A DNA stretch of 64,000 bases from an uncultured Christensenella sp. (GTDB lineage Bacteria; Bacillota; Clostridia; Christensenellales; UBA1242). Positions 55,016 through 64,000 of this stretch are shown one piece after another (positions within the stretch are counted from its first letter, which is position 1; each line of letters starts with the position of its first letter). A program made the translations under genes and the position numbers. Below the pieces are notes generated by a model. The model was not told where the DNA came from and did no database searches. It saw only the letters and a list, made by a program, of their open reading frames with translations. The stretch spans positions 1-64,000 of the forward strand of contig CASFFG010000004.1 in NCBI GenBank assembly GCA_949293905.1, given 5' to 3'.

Positions 55016-55074
55016 AAAATTTTTTGTGTGACAAATAAAAATATTTTGAAAGCACAAATTAAAAAGAGGGGACT

Positions 55075-58000
55075 ATGAGAAAAAAAATCTTAGGATTTAT
55101 GGTAAGTTTATGCTTAGTGTTCACTGGCGTCTTTCTTTCCGCATGCGGTGATAAGTATGAAAACTTTGAGTACAACATTGAATACGCGTTCAGTGCAGAC
55201 TCACAAGAGTGGTTCGATGCTGATAACGGAGTTATGATTTTCCATAGCCCAGACGATGAGAATTTGCAATATTCAAACACTGGGAGATTGCAAGTCTTTT
55301 TTAGAGTCAATATTGAAAATGTGGACGATAAAGATGTTGGCACTATTACGATAACCGGCTCATCATTAGAAATGACGGCAAAGGTGGTAAACGAAAACGA
55401 GGTATTCTCTATTGATGTCGACCCAAGAGGTACATACAATAGTTCGCTCACCTTTACTGAGAACAATTCTAGAAAAACTAAATCAATTTCATTTGTGTCG
55501 TCCCCAGCACTTAAAAGTATTGAAGTTGATACGTCCATTAAACCTGCTATAACTGTTGGCTCATCAATAGATTTAGCGGGGCTTGATAACTTAGACTATA
55601 TTTCATCAATAGATGGTGCAAATATTCTACAGACCGCTGTAAGTTTTGAATTGACATCTTTTGGTACCGTTGTTAACGGACAGTATTCGGTTTCAGTTGC
55701 GTCTAATTTAACTGAATACGCTAGCTTAAATGGAAGCGTTTTGACATTAAACGCCATGCCTACCAATGCTGCGTATATCGCACAAATCCAGGTTAAATCA
55801 ATTTACAACGCAAATGTTGAACCTGTCGATTTCTATGTCTACCTAGTAGATGTGTCTACAAATGCCGATTCGTCAATCTTTACTCCTACTGTATTTGATT
55901 CGGCAGATGAAACGGTAACTGATGTTACGCTATATACCACCAGCGCAGGAGTTGAAAATCCATATGCTAGCAAACTTATTCGAGTAGATGTAAGTTCGTT
56001 TAATAGCCTATATGCTGGCGGAGTTGAGGATTTTGGTGGAACACTAGAATATGATATGCTCGTTTTAATCGAAGGACAGCCGTATGTGTTAAATTCTATT
56101 TCTCCTGAAGGATTAATCGTGAGATTAAATTCAGTCGAAGCGGGAGTCTACACATATGAACTTATAGCGACGCAAGAGATGCTAAATGACATTGATTTGA
56201 CATTTAAGTATTCTTTAAGTAATTCGCTTAAGTTTTCATCAAGTGAACCTAATTACCAAACTTCTATCACGGTAAATAGACGCCTTCTACCTAATATTTT
56301 GGCGATTAATGATGTTTCATACACAGATGGACAGGTTGGTTCAGGAATTCAATATTCCAATTCTAATTTGGGTGTAAGGTTGACTATAGAAGCACTACCT
56401 TCGGACGAATTTAGCGACTATAATATCGGGATAAACGCGGAAAATGTAGAATTTTCGCTCGACGGTATAAATTACACCACCGATTTAACATCAGTAAAAA
56501 GCGGGACAACCTTCTATGCTCGTCTAGCGAATAATCTACTTAGCGAGCAGACTATAACATTCAGCGTTAGGTCAACTCCGCTAGAAAGCGAATTAGATAC
56601 TGTTTCTGTTAATTATACAATTCGTAGAATTATCACAGCAAATGATGTTGAAATATTCTCTCAATATGTGGAAAACGAGACAGGAAATAGAGTTGAAGTT
56701 ACAGAAAGCGACGCATATATTGATGCTAATTCAAATACGGCTCTTTATTTCAAGACATATTTCCCAAGCGGTGCAACCTTAGATGAAACTACCGTTAGAC
56801 TTTCTCTTCCTGAAACGAGTTCAATAAGATTTTCAAATGGTAGTCATTCTATTACACTTGCAGATACAACTTGTGTAACAAGACTTTCGGACAATAGCAA
56901 CACATATAATGTGTATCAAGTTTTGCTGACAAGTTCGGGAGAAGAAGAGAGCAATGTTAGATTGGACGTCGTTGCTGGAGATGAAACTAGTGGTGTTAGT
57001 ACATATGTAATTGTTAGCAGTAAAATTATTGCAAACACGGATACCATTCAAGTTAAAGCAGATGGGCGTTATGCAAATGATTTTTCCACAACAGAAGGGT
57101 TAAAATTTGCTTTAATTCGTGGAACTTCTTCTACATTCGTAGTTTCTGCTAATGTACTTAATAACAATCTATCTAATGGCAATCCTATTATAGATGTCGA
57201 GTGTGCGGATAATCAGTATACTAACTTTATCCAATTTATAGGTATGTCGAATAATACATTTGTATTGACTGCCTTAAATAATACCACCACATCTGTTAGA
57301 ATATCTATAAGAGTGTATTATTACACAAGCGAGAATGTGGCTATTTCGCAAGAGAGTAGGGTGATTGACCTAGAAATTGTAGTATATGATACTATTGACT
57401 CAATTTCACTCTCTAGAGAAAATAAGGATATAACTTTCATAAATTCTCAGTATAATGATGCAGCCGAAATAGAGGTTAACTTTAGCGGGCGCACTAGTAC
57501 ATCTAATAATGTGACTAGCAGTATTCAGTTTGAAGGCGAAGAAGCGCGCACAAATGTAAACCAAATAAGTGTAACGCTTGCTGAATCAAGTATAGTTGGG
57601 AATTCAGTTGAGTTCGCTTTAATTAATAACGACGGAACGGAAACTAAGATTGAATCTGGCGACGCTATTATGAGAAACGGTAATAATGTGTTTGAGGGGA
57701 CATTGGTCGTGCGATTAACTGGTCCAGTTAGTTCAAACTCAATAAGTATTATATTTAGCGCATTGAGATTTGGAGAAGTTTCGATAAATCAAGTTGTACA
57801 AATAAATATTGCAGACTATGAAAGAGCGGATAGAATAGAAGTCGATGGCGATGCTATTGTAGAAGAAGGCTACAATAATTATTGGATATATATGTCCTTC
57901 TTGTCTGTTGAAGACGGAGGTTATGACGAAACTAAGTTCGAAGCGCGCGCAGGATATGAAAATAATGTAGCAGACGACCTTAGATTTGATGATTTGACAT

Positions 58001-61000
58001 ATAGGTTATATCGAGTTAGTTATAATGATAGAAATGAAAGAGTTGAGACCTTAGTGACTACAACCACTTCCGGAATTAGTGTAATTATTGAAAATGACGA
58101 GGTCACCATTAGGGCAGAAAAGTCGTATGGTGGCGGAATCTATAGGCTAGAACTTGCGACTCTCGATTCGTACTATTTTGAAAATGGCAGTGAGGGCTAC
58201 AGCAACACATTCAGCCTAAATTTACGCGTTAGTGATGGAACTATTGACTACGCATACACTATTTCTAACGGCGAAGAATTGATGAATATCAATAACGACC
58301 TGACAGCAAACTATATTTTAATTGACAACATCAATTTAACTGACTTTACTCCAATCGGTGGAGAAGAAAATTCGACTAGCGTATATGCGTTTGAAGGAAG
58401 TTTGGACGGAACGAACTCGCAAATTTCTACCGCTAAAAACAGTATTACTATTACAATTTCAAGAGTTATAGCAGATGAAAGTCGCACATATGCTGGCTTG
58501 TTTGCCCGACTCGCTTCAACTGCAACTATCTCTAACATAGATATATATGTGACATTTGACCTAGCCGGACAAGAGATAAATAGAAGCCTATACTTGGGCG
58601 CTTTGGCAGGAATCAATCAGGGCGGAACAGTAGAAAACGTTGGAGTTACACTAGTTCAACCTAGCAATACACTAGATTTAAGAACAGACATAGGATATAT
58701 CTCTAACTCAACAATCAATTTTGGTTTTGTGGTCGGTTCAAATCAGGGTACTATCAATCTAGGTTCGTCACTTATAATCTACGATATGAGATTGGAAACA
58801 ATTTCTCCTTCAGTCAACTTTGGCGCTGTCGCAGGTGAAAATTCGGGCACAATAAATGGCGATGCTACAAACATGGACTTAACATCTATTAATTATTCCA
58901 TTATATCTAATTTGAATTATATAAATTATGGTAATGGAACAAGCGTTAATATAGGTAGTGTGGCAGGTCGCTCGACAGGTAATGGAAATACAATATCTAA
59001 CCTTATGATTGGTGGAATTCTAAGGATTTATAATACAGATATTGCCAGCTCAAATGCCTCGATTGCAAGTGCAAATCTAGGTGGATTGGCTGGAACAATA
59101 GAAAATTCCACAATCGATAACTGCTATACAATAGGATTAGATTTGATTAGTGAAGTAGCACATAATATCGCAGGTGTCGCCGGTTCAGCTACAAGTTCAA
59201 ATATCTCCAATGCACATGTAATTTCAGCACGCGTTGATTTTGATGCGGTAATGCAAGGCTTAGATACAGTATTAAATGAAATTACCACTACTGGACACAT
59301 TTCAGGTACGGATAGAGTGGCAGGTTTTGTTGCTTCATCTAATGCTACAATTATTAATTTATCCACAATTGAGAATTTTGTTAGTGGAAATTATACGATT
59401 ATAGGCGGGGCTAATAGTTCAATAGTGGGTGCGTTCATAGCGGACGGAAATGCGACAGTGACGCAATCGTTTATGAATGCAAACATAATGAGCGCAAACA
59501 ATAGTTCGGGAAGCGTTACATTAATTCCAGAGAACACAGAAAATTCGTACTTTATAGGACAGATTAACGGAATTTCTAAAGAAAATATTAGTACTAATAA
59601 CTTAAATAACTGCTATTCAATAATTAGCGTAATTGAAGGCGATTTAAATAATTTCTATTATAACGGTGCGTCTTCATGGAACTTAATAACGAATGATTTC
59701 GAGCCAAACTCTCTAATAACAGATTATGACACTAATATATGGAGAGTAGACTCGCAATATAATGCTGTTACTGTTGTAATCAATACCGAAGATGCCGAAA
59801 CGGGCGCTATCACAAGTGAAGAAAAGGTATTCTATCTTCCTTATCTATTAAAAGATGGAAGACCACTTCAAATTATTGCGCCGGAATCTATTAGTGCAAG
59901 TATAAATAGTGATTATATCATATTAATAGACTCAGTCTATGAAGATGATTATAACGGAGAATATAGCGAACAAGATATTACAACAACGGCTATAATTAAT
60001 TACCATAATTATGTTCAAAATACTACTGAAAACAATAGATATAATACATACAAGATAACTGACTTAGTTGACTTTGAAGTTATTCCATCAGGGGCAGCGG
60101 GCGGTATTAGATATTCTATTGTTTCTGGCTCTTCTTACGCATATATAAATGCGGATAACGAGATTGTATTCACAGGCGTAAGCGGGAAAAATAGGATAGT
60201 AGTTCGCTGTCAGTCTATCTTTAACGAGCAAGTGGTCGAATATGTTGCGTTCTATACTCAAATAGGTTTAAGTGGACTAACAATCGACGCAAATAATGTT
60301 TACTTAGAAGAGACAGATACTTATAGCATAACTACCTATTCTGGCTCTACCAATAACTACATAACTATAAACGCTGAAAATATCTTTGGAGAGGCAATAG
60401 GTTTAAACAATTTAGAATTCCAAAATATCTTTGAAACCAACTTAACCGACTATTTGTCTTTTAGTTATGAAAGTGATGATGATTTAGAAGGTATCACAAT
60501 CTCATTAACGGCTAATTATTTAGGCGAATATATGATTGACCTTTCTAACTTCACCTTTGAAGGTGACTCTATTGCCAAAAGAATTAAGTTCACTTTATAC
60601 TTCAATGCACCAGATTATTATGGCACAATAGTTAAATCTAATGGAGATGACACAGTTGAAGAATATTTGTTCGCCGATGATATAAAAATGGGTGAAGTTA
60701 ACCTAATTATCAATATACGAAAATCGGCAAACAATATAGTCGTAAATCAAGGTCAACAAGCATTACAAACATCAGCGAGTGCAAATTTTAGTGTAGATTT
60801 ATATACGGGTTATGTATATGAAGACGAAAATTATCTATCATCTCAAAACGTGAGTTATAGATATGATGAATTATTAGGGCGAATTGAATTATATGAAACT
60901 GGAATTAACAAGGATTCAATTTATATTGAAATCGGCTACGACCTTGAAGATTTAGATTATTTAAAAACAGTATTAAACGAAACAAATACGCGAGAATTAT

Positions 61001-64000
61001 CTAGAAAAATCCATACCGAATTATTTAACTATCGCTTCACGTATGTTGCAATAGATGCAAACGGAAATGAGACTAGCGATATTACTCAAATCGCTGGATA
61101 TAGATACGGAATTAATCTATCAATTAAGGAAGAGTATAGATATTTTACCAATTCTATTGAATTCATTTTCACGATCTCTGCTTACACAAACGAAGAAGTA
61201 AATGCAACTGCTAGTATAACTTACGAACCAACTATCGTTTCTACAGTTAGACTAGAAAACTACAATGCAACGAATGTTGTATCAAATGGTGGATACATCA
61301 CTTTAATAACAGGCGGAACAACATCTTCATATATCATTACTCCGGGTGGATACGGCGGGTTAATGGTAATTCATTTAGAGCCTTGGTACTCTAATGTTCT
61401 TTCCGCGACCCTAGAGAGTAGTTCAATTAATGTAAACGGCACAAATGTAACTTTACGCTTTGAGCAATTAGTTTATAACGAAAGCACGGGACTATTCCAG
61501 AGTTTACTTGAAAGAAATGTGTCTAACAATGGAATTCTCGATTTAAGGAGAGTGTCTCAATATAGCGGTACAACTCCATATGATTATAATGGCATAATTT
61601 ATGTTCGTGTGTTCTTAGAAGATAGATTTGCGGGTGTTGAAGAGATGATAACCGCCACCCTAGATGTTAAATTAAGTGAAACTACTGAAAAGACCATCAC
61701 GACCAGTTTCTTGACCCAATATTTGCCGGGCGTTAGCCTAACATATGACGGAATATCATTAGGAAATAACGAATACCTAATCCAAGAAGGAACATTTAAC
61801 AACACGGTTGATTTGACAATTTATGGATATCAATATAATTCTCAGCCTATTATTGCACGCGAATGGGTACTTCCTGAACAAGATACTACTGCTTCATCTT
61901 ACTATAAATATGGTGGTGTTGATGGCAACGACCATACAATAGTCATTCATATGGAAGATGGTGAAGAAGTAGAAGAGTATAACATAAATTCACATATTAC
62001 TGTCTCAACTGGTAGTGTGACGTCAAATACCAATGGTTCGTATACTATCCCTATAACTATGACGATAAGTGCGGAAATTCCATTTGCATTTAAGTTAACT
62101 GCACAACTAGTTTTGGTAACTAACACTGGAACTATCCTTAATAGTGAAGAAGATATAACTTTCCACCCAACTAGTTACATTGTGGATAACTCGGCTACTA
62201 GAATAGAACGCACAACTAACGATATTTTACAGTTTAGTGTAAACCGTACTAGAACACTAGAATTTGTGTTTGAGACAGAAAACAACAACTATGATTATAG
62301 CGACGAGATTTACAAAAAACTTGTGGACGATATTTCCGCTGAGTCAACAGGCTCAACTGGAATGGAAAGTTTTGCTAGACTATTCAGTTTGAGTTCGGGC
62401 TCAACATTAGCGGACGCTAATACAGCGTTTAGTATTTCGTATGTAGATGTGGCGGGCGGAACTGCAAAAAGAATTGCTATTCAAGGGCTTCAAACTCTAG
62501 ATACTGAAATTACTTTCTCGGTTAATTACACTTATGTATTTGATGAAACTACTGGAAGAATGGACATTAAGTTCACTACCGGCGTTGCTACTTACAACAT
62601 GAGTTTCACATTTAGGTTGATTATAGTTCCAGGTACTAGTCAAGAGCATGCGACAGCCATATATTCAGCCGATGATATCTTTGACCCAGAGACCAACGAA
62701 TGTCTATTAAATGAAGGCGAAGATTACATATTAATGAACGACATCACTCTAACAAACCTAGTACCTATTGATGTCGCTATCGCGAGTCTGGACGGAAACA
62801 ATAAGATAATTACCATTACGAGTTTTGCTTCCCCTGCTGAAACGGCAACTGATGTTGAATATGGATTGTTTGCAAGCATTGGGTCATATACTCTAAATGA
62901 TGAAACCTTCTCTACCGTTTTGAAGAATGTCGTAGTCGATTATGGTGAACTTACGACAGCAATTTCGTTTGTCAATAGTAATGCCACAAACATTACATTT
63001 GGCGGACTAGTTGGTAGAGTGGAAGAAGGCGGACTTATCTATAACTGCGATGTAATGAATTTTGGCCGTGCTACTAAGGAAGTAACACTATTATTTAGAG
63101 ATTCTAGTGAAGTGAATGTCGTATTTGGTGGATTAGTAGGTGAAAATAGTGGAACAATTACTAACTCGCGCGTGGGACGAATGCAGTTTACAAGAGTATC
63201 CGTATCCGATAGCGGAAATGAAAGTGTGAACTACAACTACGGACCAATCAACCCTATTGTATTTAATGTGGGTGACCCAGATGTAAACGGACAAGGTTTC
63301 GTTGCTATTGCGGGTGGATTTGTCGGTATAAATAATGGGAAAATTGCTAGTTCGTATGTGGCAAATACTAGTTTGATAAGCAGTTCTACTACACCAGATG
63401 ATAGCAGGACGGCGGGCTTTGTCGCCGAGAATAACACGGGCGCAAGTATAATGTACTCATATGTTAAAGCATTAGAAAGCACGGTGAGTGCAATTCAACC
63501 ATATTCTACAGGCGCGAGAATAGAGAATTTAACCAATGGTTCGGTAGCGGGCTTTGTACACTATAATGCGGGAACTATCAATAACGCGTATGCAAATACT
63601 GAATTAAGGTCTAAGTCTACTATGCTCGCAGGATTCGTATTTGAAAACACAAGTTCGGGCGTTATAAGTGAAACATATGCGGCTTGTACTTTTAATGGAA
63701 AATTAATCGGTGCTAGCACGACGGCAGAACAACCTTTTGTTGGCTATGTGAATGCGGAATTACTATCATATGGAACGATTGAAAACAGTTACTATTTAGT
63801 AACAGACGGCACTAGAATAGACACTAACAAAGTCCCTAGCCCAGAAAATCAAGACCAAGCAATCGCGGTTAGTCAAACTAACTTCCAAGACCCAGATTTC
63901 TTAACTAATTTTGTATTTGTATTGTCAACATCTTTGACGAGTAGAAATTTGGGCGTTTGGTCGTACTACACGCTAAATTCTAGTTACAGAATATTGCCAG
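55075..64000 (+). CDS. Giant GLUG-repeat surface lipoprotein, 3' end outside the window
   Basis: The frame is open from ATG 55075 to the window end, at least 2975 residues. The N-terminus MRKKILGFMVSLCLVF and lipobox LSAC (Cys24) show lipidation. Residues ~25-1050 are beta-rich Ig-like modules without a recognised name. GLUG-type arrays follow at ~1060-1600 (58260-59900), with phrases such as YAFEGSLDGTN, GLFARLASTATISNIDI and GFVVGSNQGTI, and again from ~2540 to the end (62700-64000), with GGLVGENSGTI-like turns. It is monocistronic so far as seen. An adhesin role is inferred by family. It is a paralogue in plan of the 37381 lipoprotein but has its own promoter. Confidence 0.9.
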   Translation, partial: MRKKILGFMVSLCLVFTGVFLSACGDKYENFEYNIEYAFSADSQEWFDADNGVMIFHSPDDENLQYSNTGRLQVFFRVNIENVDDKDVGTITITGSSLEMTAKVVNENEVFSIDVDPRGTYNSSLTFTENNSRKTKSISFVSSPALKSIEVDTSIKPAITVGSSIDLAGLDNLDYISSIDGANILQTAVSFELTSFGTVVNGQYSVSVASNLTEYASLNGSVLTLNAMPTNAAYIAQIQVKSIYNANVEPVDFYVYLVDVSTNADSSIFTPTVFDSADETVTDVTLYTTSAGVENPYASKLIRVDVSSFNSLYAGGVEDFGGTLEYDMLVLIEGQPYVLNSISPEGLIVRLNSVEAGVYTYELIATQEMLNDIDLTFKYSLSNSLKFSSSEPNYQTSITVNRRLLPNILAINDVSYTDGQVGSGIQYSNSNLGVRLTIEALPSDEFSDYNIGINAENVEFSLDGINYTTDLTSVKSGTTFYARLANNLLSEQTITFSVRSTPLESELDTVSVNYTIRRIITANDVEIFSQYVENETGNRVEVTESDAYIDANSNTALYFKTYFPSGATLDETTVRLSLPETSSIRFSNGSHSITLADTTCVTRLSDNSNTYNVYQVLLTSSGEEESNVRLDVVAGDETSGVSTYVIVSSKIIANTDTIQVKADGRYANDFSTTEGLKFALIRGTSSTFVVSANVLNNNLSNGNPIIDVECADNQYTNFIQFIGMSNNTFVLTALNNTTTSVRISIRVYYYTSENVAISQESRVIDLEIVVYDTIDSISLSRENKDITFINSQYNDAAEIEVNFSGRTSTSNNVTSSIQFEGEEARTNVNQISVTLAESSIVGNSVEFALINNDGTETKIESGDAIMRNGNNVFEGTLVVRLTGPVSSNSISIIFSALRFGEVSINQVVQINIADYERADRIEVDGDAIVEEGYNNYWIYMSFLSVEDGGYDETKFEARAGYENNVADDLRFDDLTYRLYRVSYNDRNERVETLVTTTTSGISVIIENDEVTIRAEKSYGGGIYRLELATLDSYYFENGSEGYSNTFSLNLRVSDGTIDYAYTISNGEELMNINNDLTANYILIDNINLTDFTPIGGEENSTSVYAFEGSLDGTNSQISTAKNSITITISRVIADESRTYAGLFARLASTATISNIDIYVTFDLAGQEINRSLYLGALAGINQGGTVENVGVTLVQPSNTLDLRTDIGYISNSTINFGFVVGSNQGTINLGSSLIIYDMRLETISPSVNFGAVAGENSGTINGDATNMDLTSINYSIISNLNYINYGNGTSVNIGSVAGRSTGNGNTISNLMIGGILRIYNTDIASSNASIASANLGGLAGTIENSTIDNCYTIGLDLISEVAHNIAGVAGSATSSNISNAHVISARVDFDAVMQGLDTVLNEITTTGHISGTDRVAGFVASSNATIINLSTIENFVSGNYTIIGGANSSIVGAFIADGNATVTQSFMNANIMSANNSSGSVTLIPENTENSYFIGQINGISKENISTNNLNNCYSIISVIEGDLNNFYYNGASSWNLITNDFEPNSLITDYDTNIWRVDSQYNAVTVVINTEDAETGAITSEEKVFYLPYLLKDGRPLQIIAPESISASINSDYIILIDSVYEDDYNGEYSEQDITTTAIINYHNYVQNTTENNRYNTYKITDLVDFEVIPSGAAGGIRYSIVSGSSYAYINADNEIVFTGVSGKNRIVVRCQSIFNEQVVEYVAFYTQIGLSGLTIDANNVYLEETDTYSITTYSGSTNNYITINAENIFGEAIGLNNLEFQNIFETNLTDYLSFSYESDDDLEGITISLTANYLGEYMIDLSNFTFEGDSIAKRIKFTLYFNAPDYYGTIVKSNGDDTVEEYLFADDIKMGEVNLIINIRKSANNIVVNQGQQALQTSASANFSVDLYTGYVYEDENYLSSQNVSYRYDELLGRIELYETGINKDSIYIEIGYDLEDLDYLKTVLNETNTRELSRKIHTELFNYRFTYVAIDANGNETSDITQIAGYRYGINLSIKEEYRYFTNSIEFIFTISAYTNEEVNATASITYEPTIVSTVRLENYNATNVVSNGGYITLITGGTTSSYIITPGGYGGLMVIHLEPWYSNVLSATLESSSINVNGTNVTLRFEQLVYNESTGLFQSLLERNVSNNGILDLRRVSQYSGTTPYDYNGIIYVRVFLEDRFAGVEEMITATLDVKLSETTEKTITTSFLTQYLPGVSLTYDGISLGNNEYLIQEGTFNNTVDLTIYGYQYNSQPIIAREWVLPEQDTTASSYYKYGGVDGNDHTIVIHMEDGEEVEEYNINSHITVSTGSVTSNTNGSYTIPITMTISAEIPFAFKLTAQLVLVTNTGTILNSEEDITFHPTSYIVDNSATRIERTTNDILQFSVNRTRTLEFVFETENNNYDYSDEIYKKLVDDISAESTGSTGMESFARLFSLSSGSTLADANTAFSISYVDVAGGTAKRIAIQGLQTLDTEITFSVNYTYVFDETTGRMDIKFTTGVATYNMSFTFRLIIVPGTSQEHATAIYSADDIFDPETNECLLNEGEDYILMNDITLTNLVPIDVAIASLDGNNKIITITSFASPAETATDVEYGLFASIGSYTLNDETFSTVLKNVVVDYGELTTAISFVNSNATNITFGGLVGRVEEGGLIYNCDVMNFGRATKEVTLLFRDSSEVNVVFGGLVGENSGTITNSRVGRMQFTRVSVSDSGNESVNYNYGPINPIVFNVGDPDVNGQGFVAIAGGFVGINNGKIASSYVANTSLISSSTTPDDSRTAGFVAENNTGASIMYSYVKALESTVSAIQPYSTGARIENLTNGSVAGFVHYNAGTINNAYANTELRSKSTMLAGFVFENTSSGVISETYAACTFNGKLIGASTTAEQPFVGYVNAELLSYGTIENSYYLVTDGTRIDTNKVPSPENQDQAIAVSQTNFQDPDFLTNFVFVLSTSLTSRNLGVWSYYTLNSSYRILP

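Noticed and set aside
37381..64000. Sortase (LPxTG) anchoring of the giant proteins
   Set aside because: No LPxTG-like motif followed by a helix and basic tail was seen; both well-defined N-termini have lipoboxes instead. The 55075 protein's C-terminus is outside the window, so this is open for that gene.
1..64000. tRNA or rRNA genes
   Set aside because: No T-loop GGTTCGANTC with matching acceptor stems or rRNA signatures were found by eye; a tRNA scan could still find one I missed.

Overview
The window looks like part of the chromosome of an AT-rich Firmicute, most likely an uncultured Clostridia-type gut bacterium. The evidence is an rpsF-ssb-rpsR operon, a DnaD/DnaC-type helicase-loading pair, a two-gene SUF iron-sulfur system, a SpoIIID-type sporulation regulator, sigma-A-like TTGACA/TATAAT promoters and AAGGAGG ribosome sites. 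prfB is present and genes end in UGA, so the code is the standard bacterial one. The lineage is an inference; no rRNA or tRNA gene was seen.

Layout. 1-8212: 3' part of a giant secreted beta-helix and tandem-repeat protein. 8.5-11 kb: rpsR, ssb and rpsF (minus strand) divergent from prfB. 11.2-12.2 kb: two small related genes of unknown function. 12.4-17.9 kb: a defence cassette of lower GC (HTH-double adenine methylase, AlwI-type endonuclease, AIPR protein), followed by a 540-bp gap full of strong palindromes. 18.4-21.2 kb: S51-like peptidase, dUTPase and M1-type metallopeptidase lipoprotein. 21.4-23.7 kb: primosome pair. 23.8-30.2 kb: HAD phosphatase, DUF368 membrane protein, SDR and a heterodimeric ABC exporter. 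30.4-36.9 kb: pseudo-ImmA/Fic fusion, glycosyltransferase with TPR-like tail, three small unknown proteins and cysS. 37.4-51.4 kb: a tight six-gene surface operon. 51.5-53.4 kb: sufC, sufB-like and a small gene. 53.6-54.8 kb: spoIIID and ttcA. 55.1 kb to the end: a second giant lipoprotein, running off the window.

The most striking unit is the 37381-51378 operon. A 2964-residue lipoprotein (Big2-like, Fn3-like and GLUG-like repeats) is followed without gaps by a SipW-type signal peptidase, three exported proteins (two with TasA/camelysin-type signal peptides) and a membrane-anchored beta-rich protein. I read this as a dedicated cell-surface fibre or matrix export module that resembles, but is not, the Bacillus tapA-sipW-tasA operon. 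Together with the two other giant proteins, about half of the window is devoted to cell-surface architecture.

Other patterns cut across the window. Several genes have near-consensus promoters whose -10 box ends only 6-7 bases before the ATG, with no ribosome site between, which predicts leaderless mRNAs. A family of roughly 100-150-bp AT-only imperfect palindromes sits mainly at gene 3' ends. A 177-bp nested palindrome lies just outside the defence cassette.
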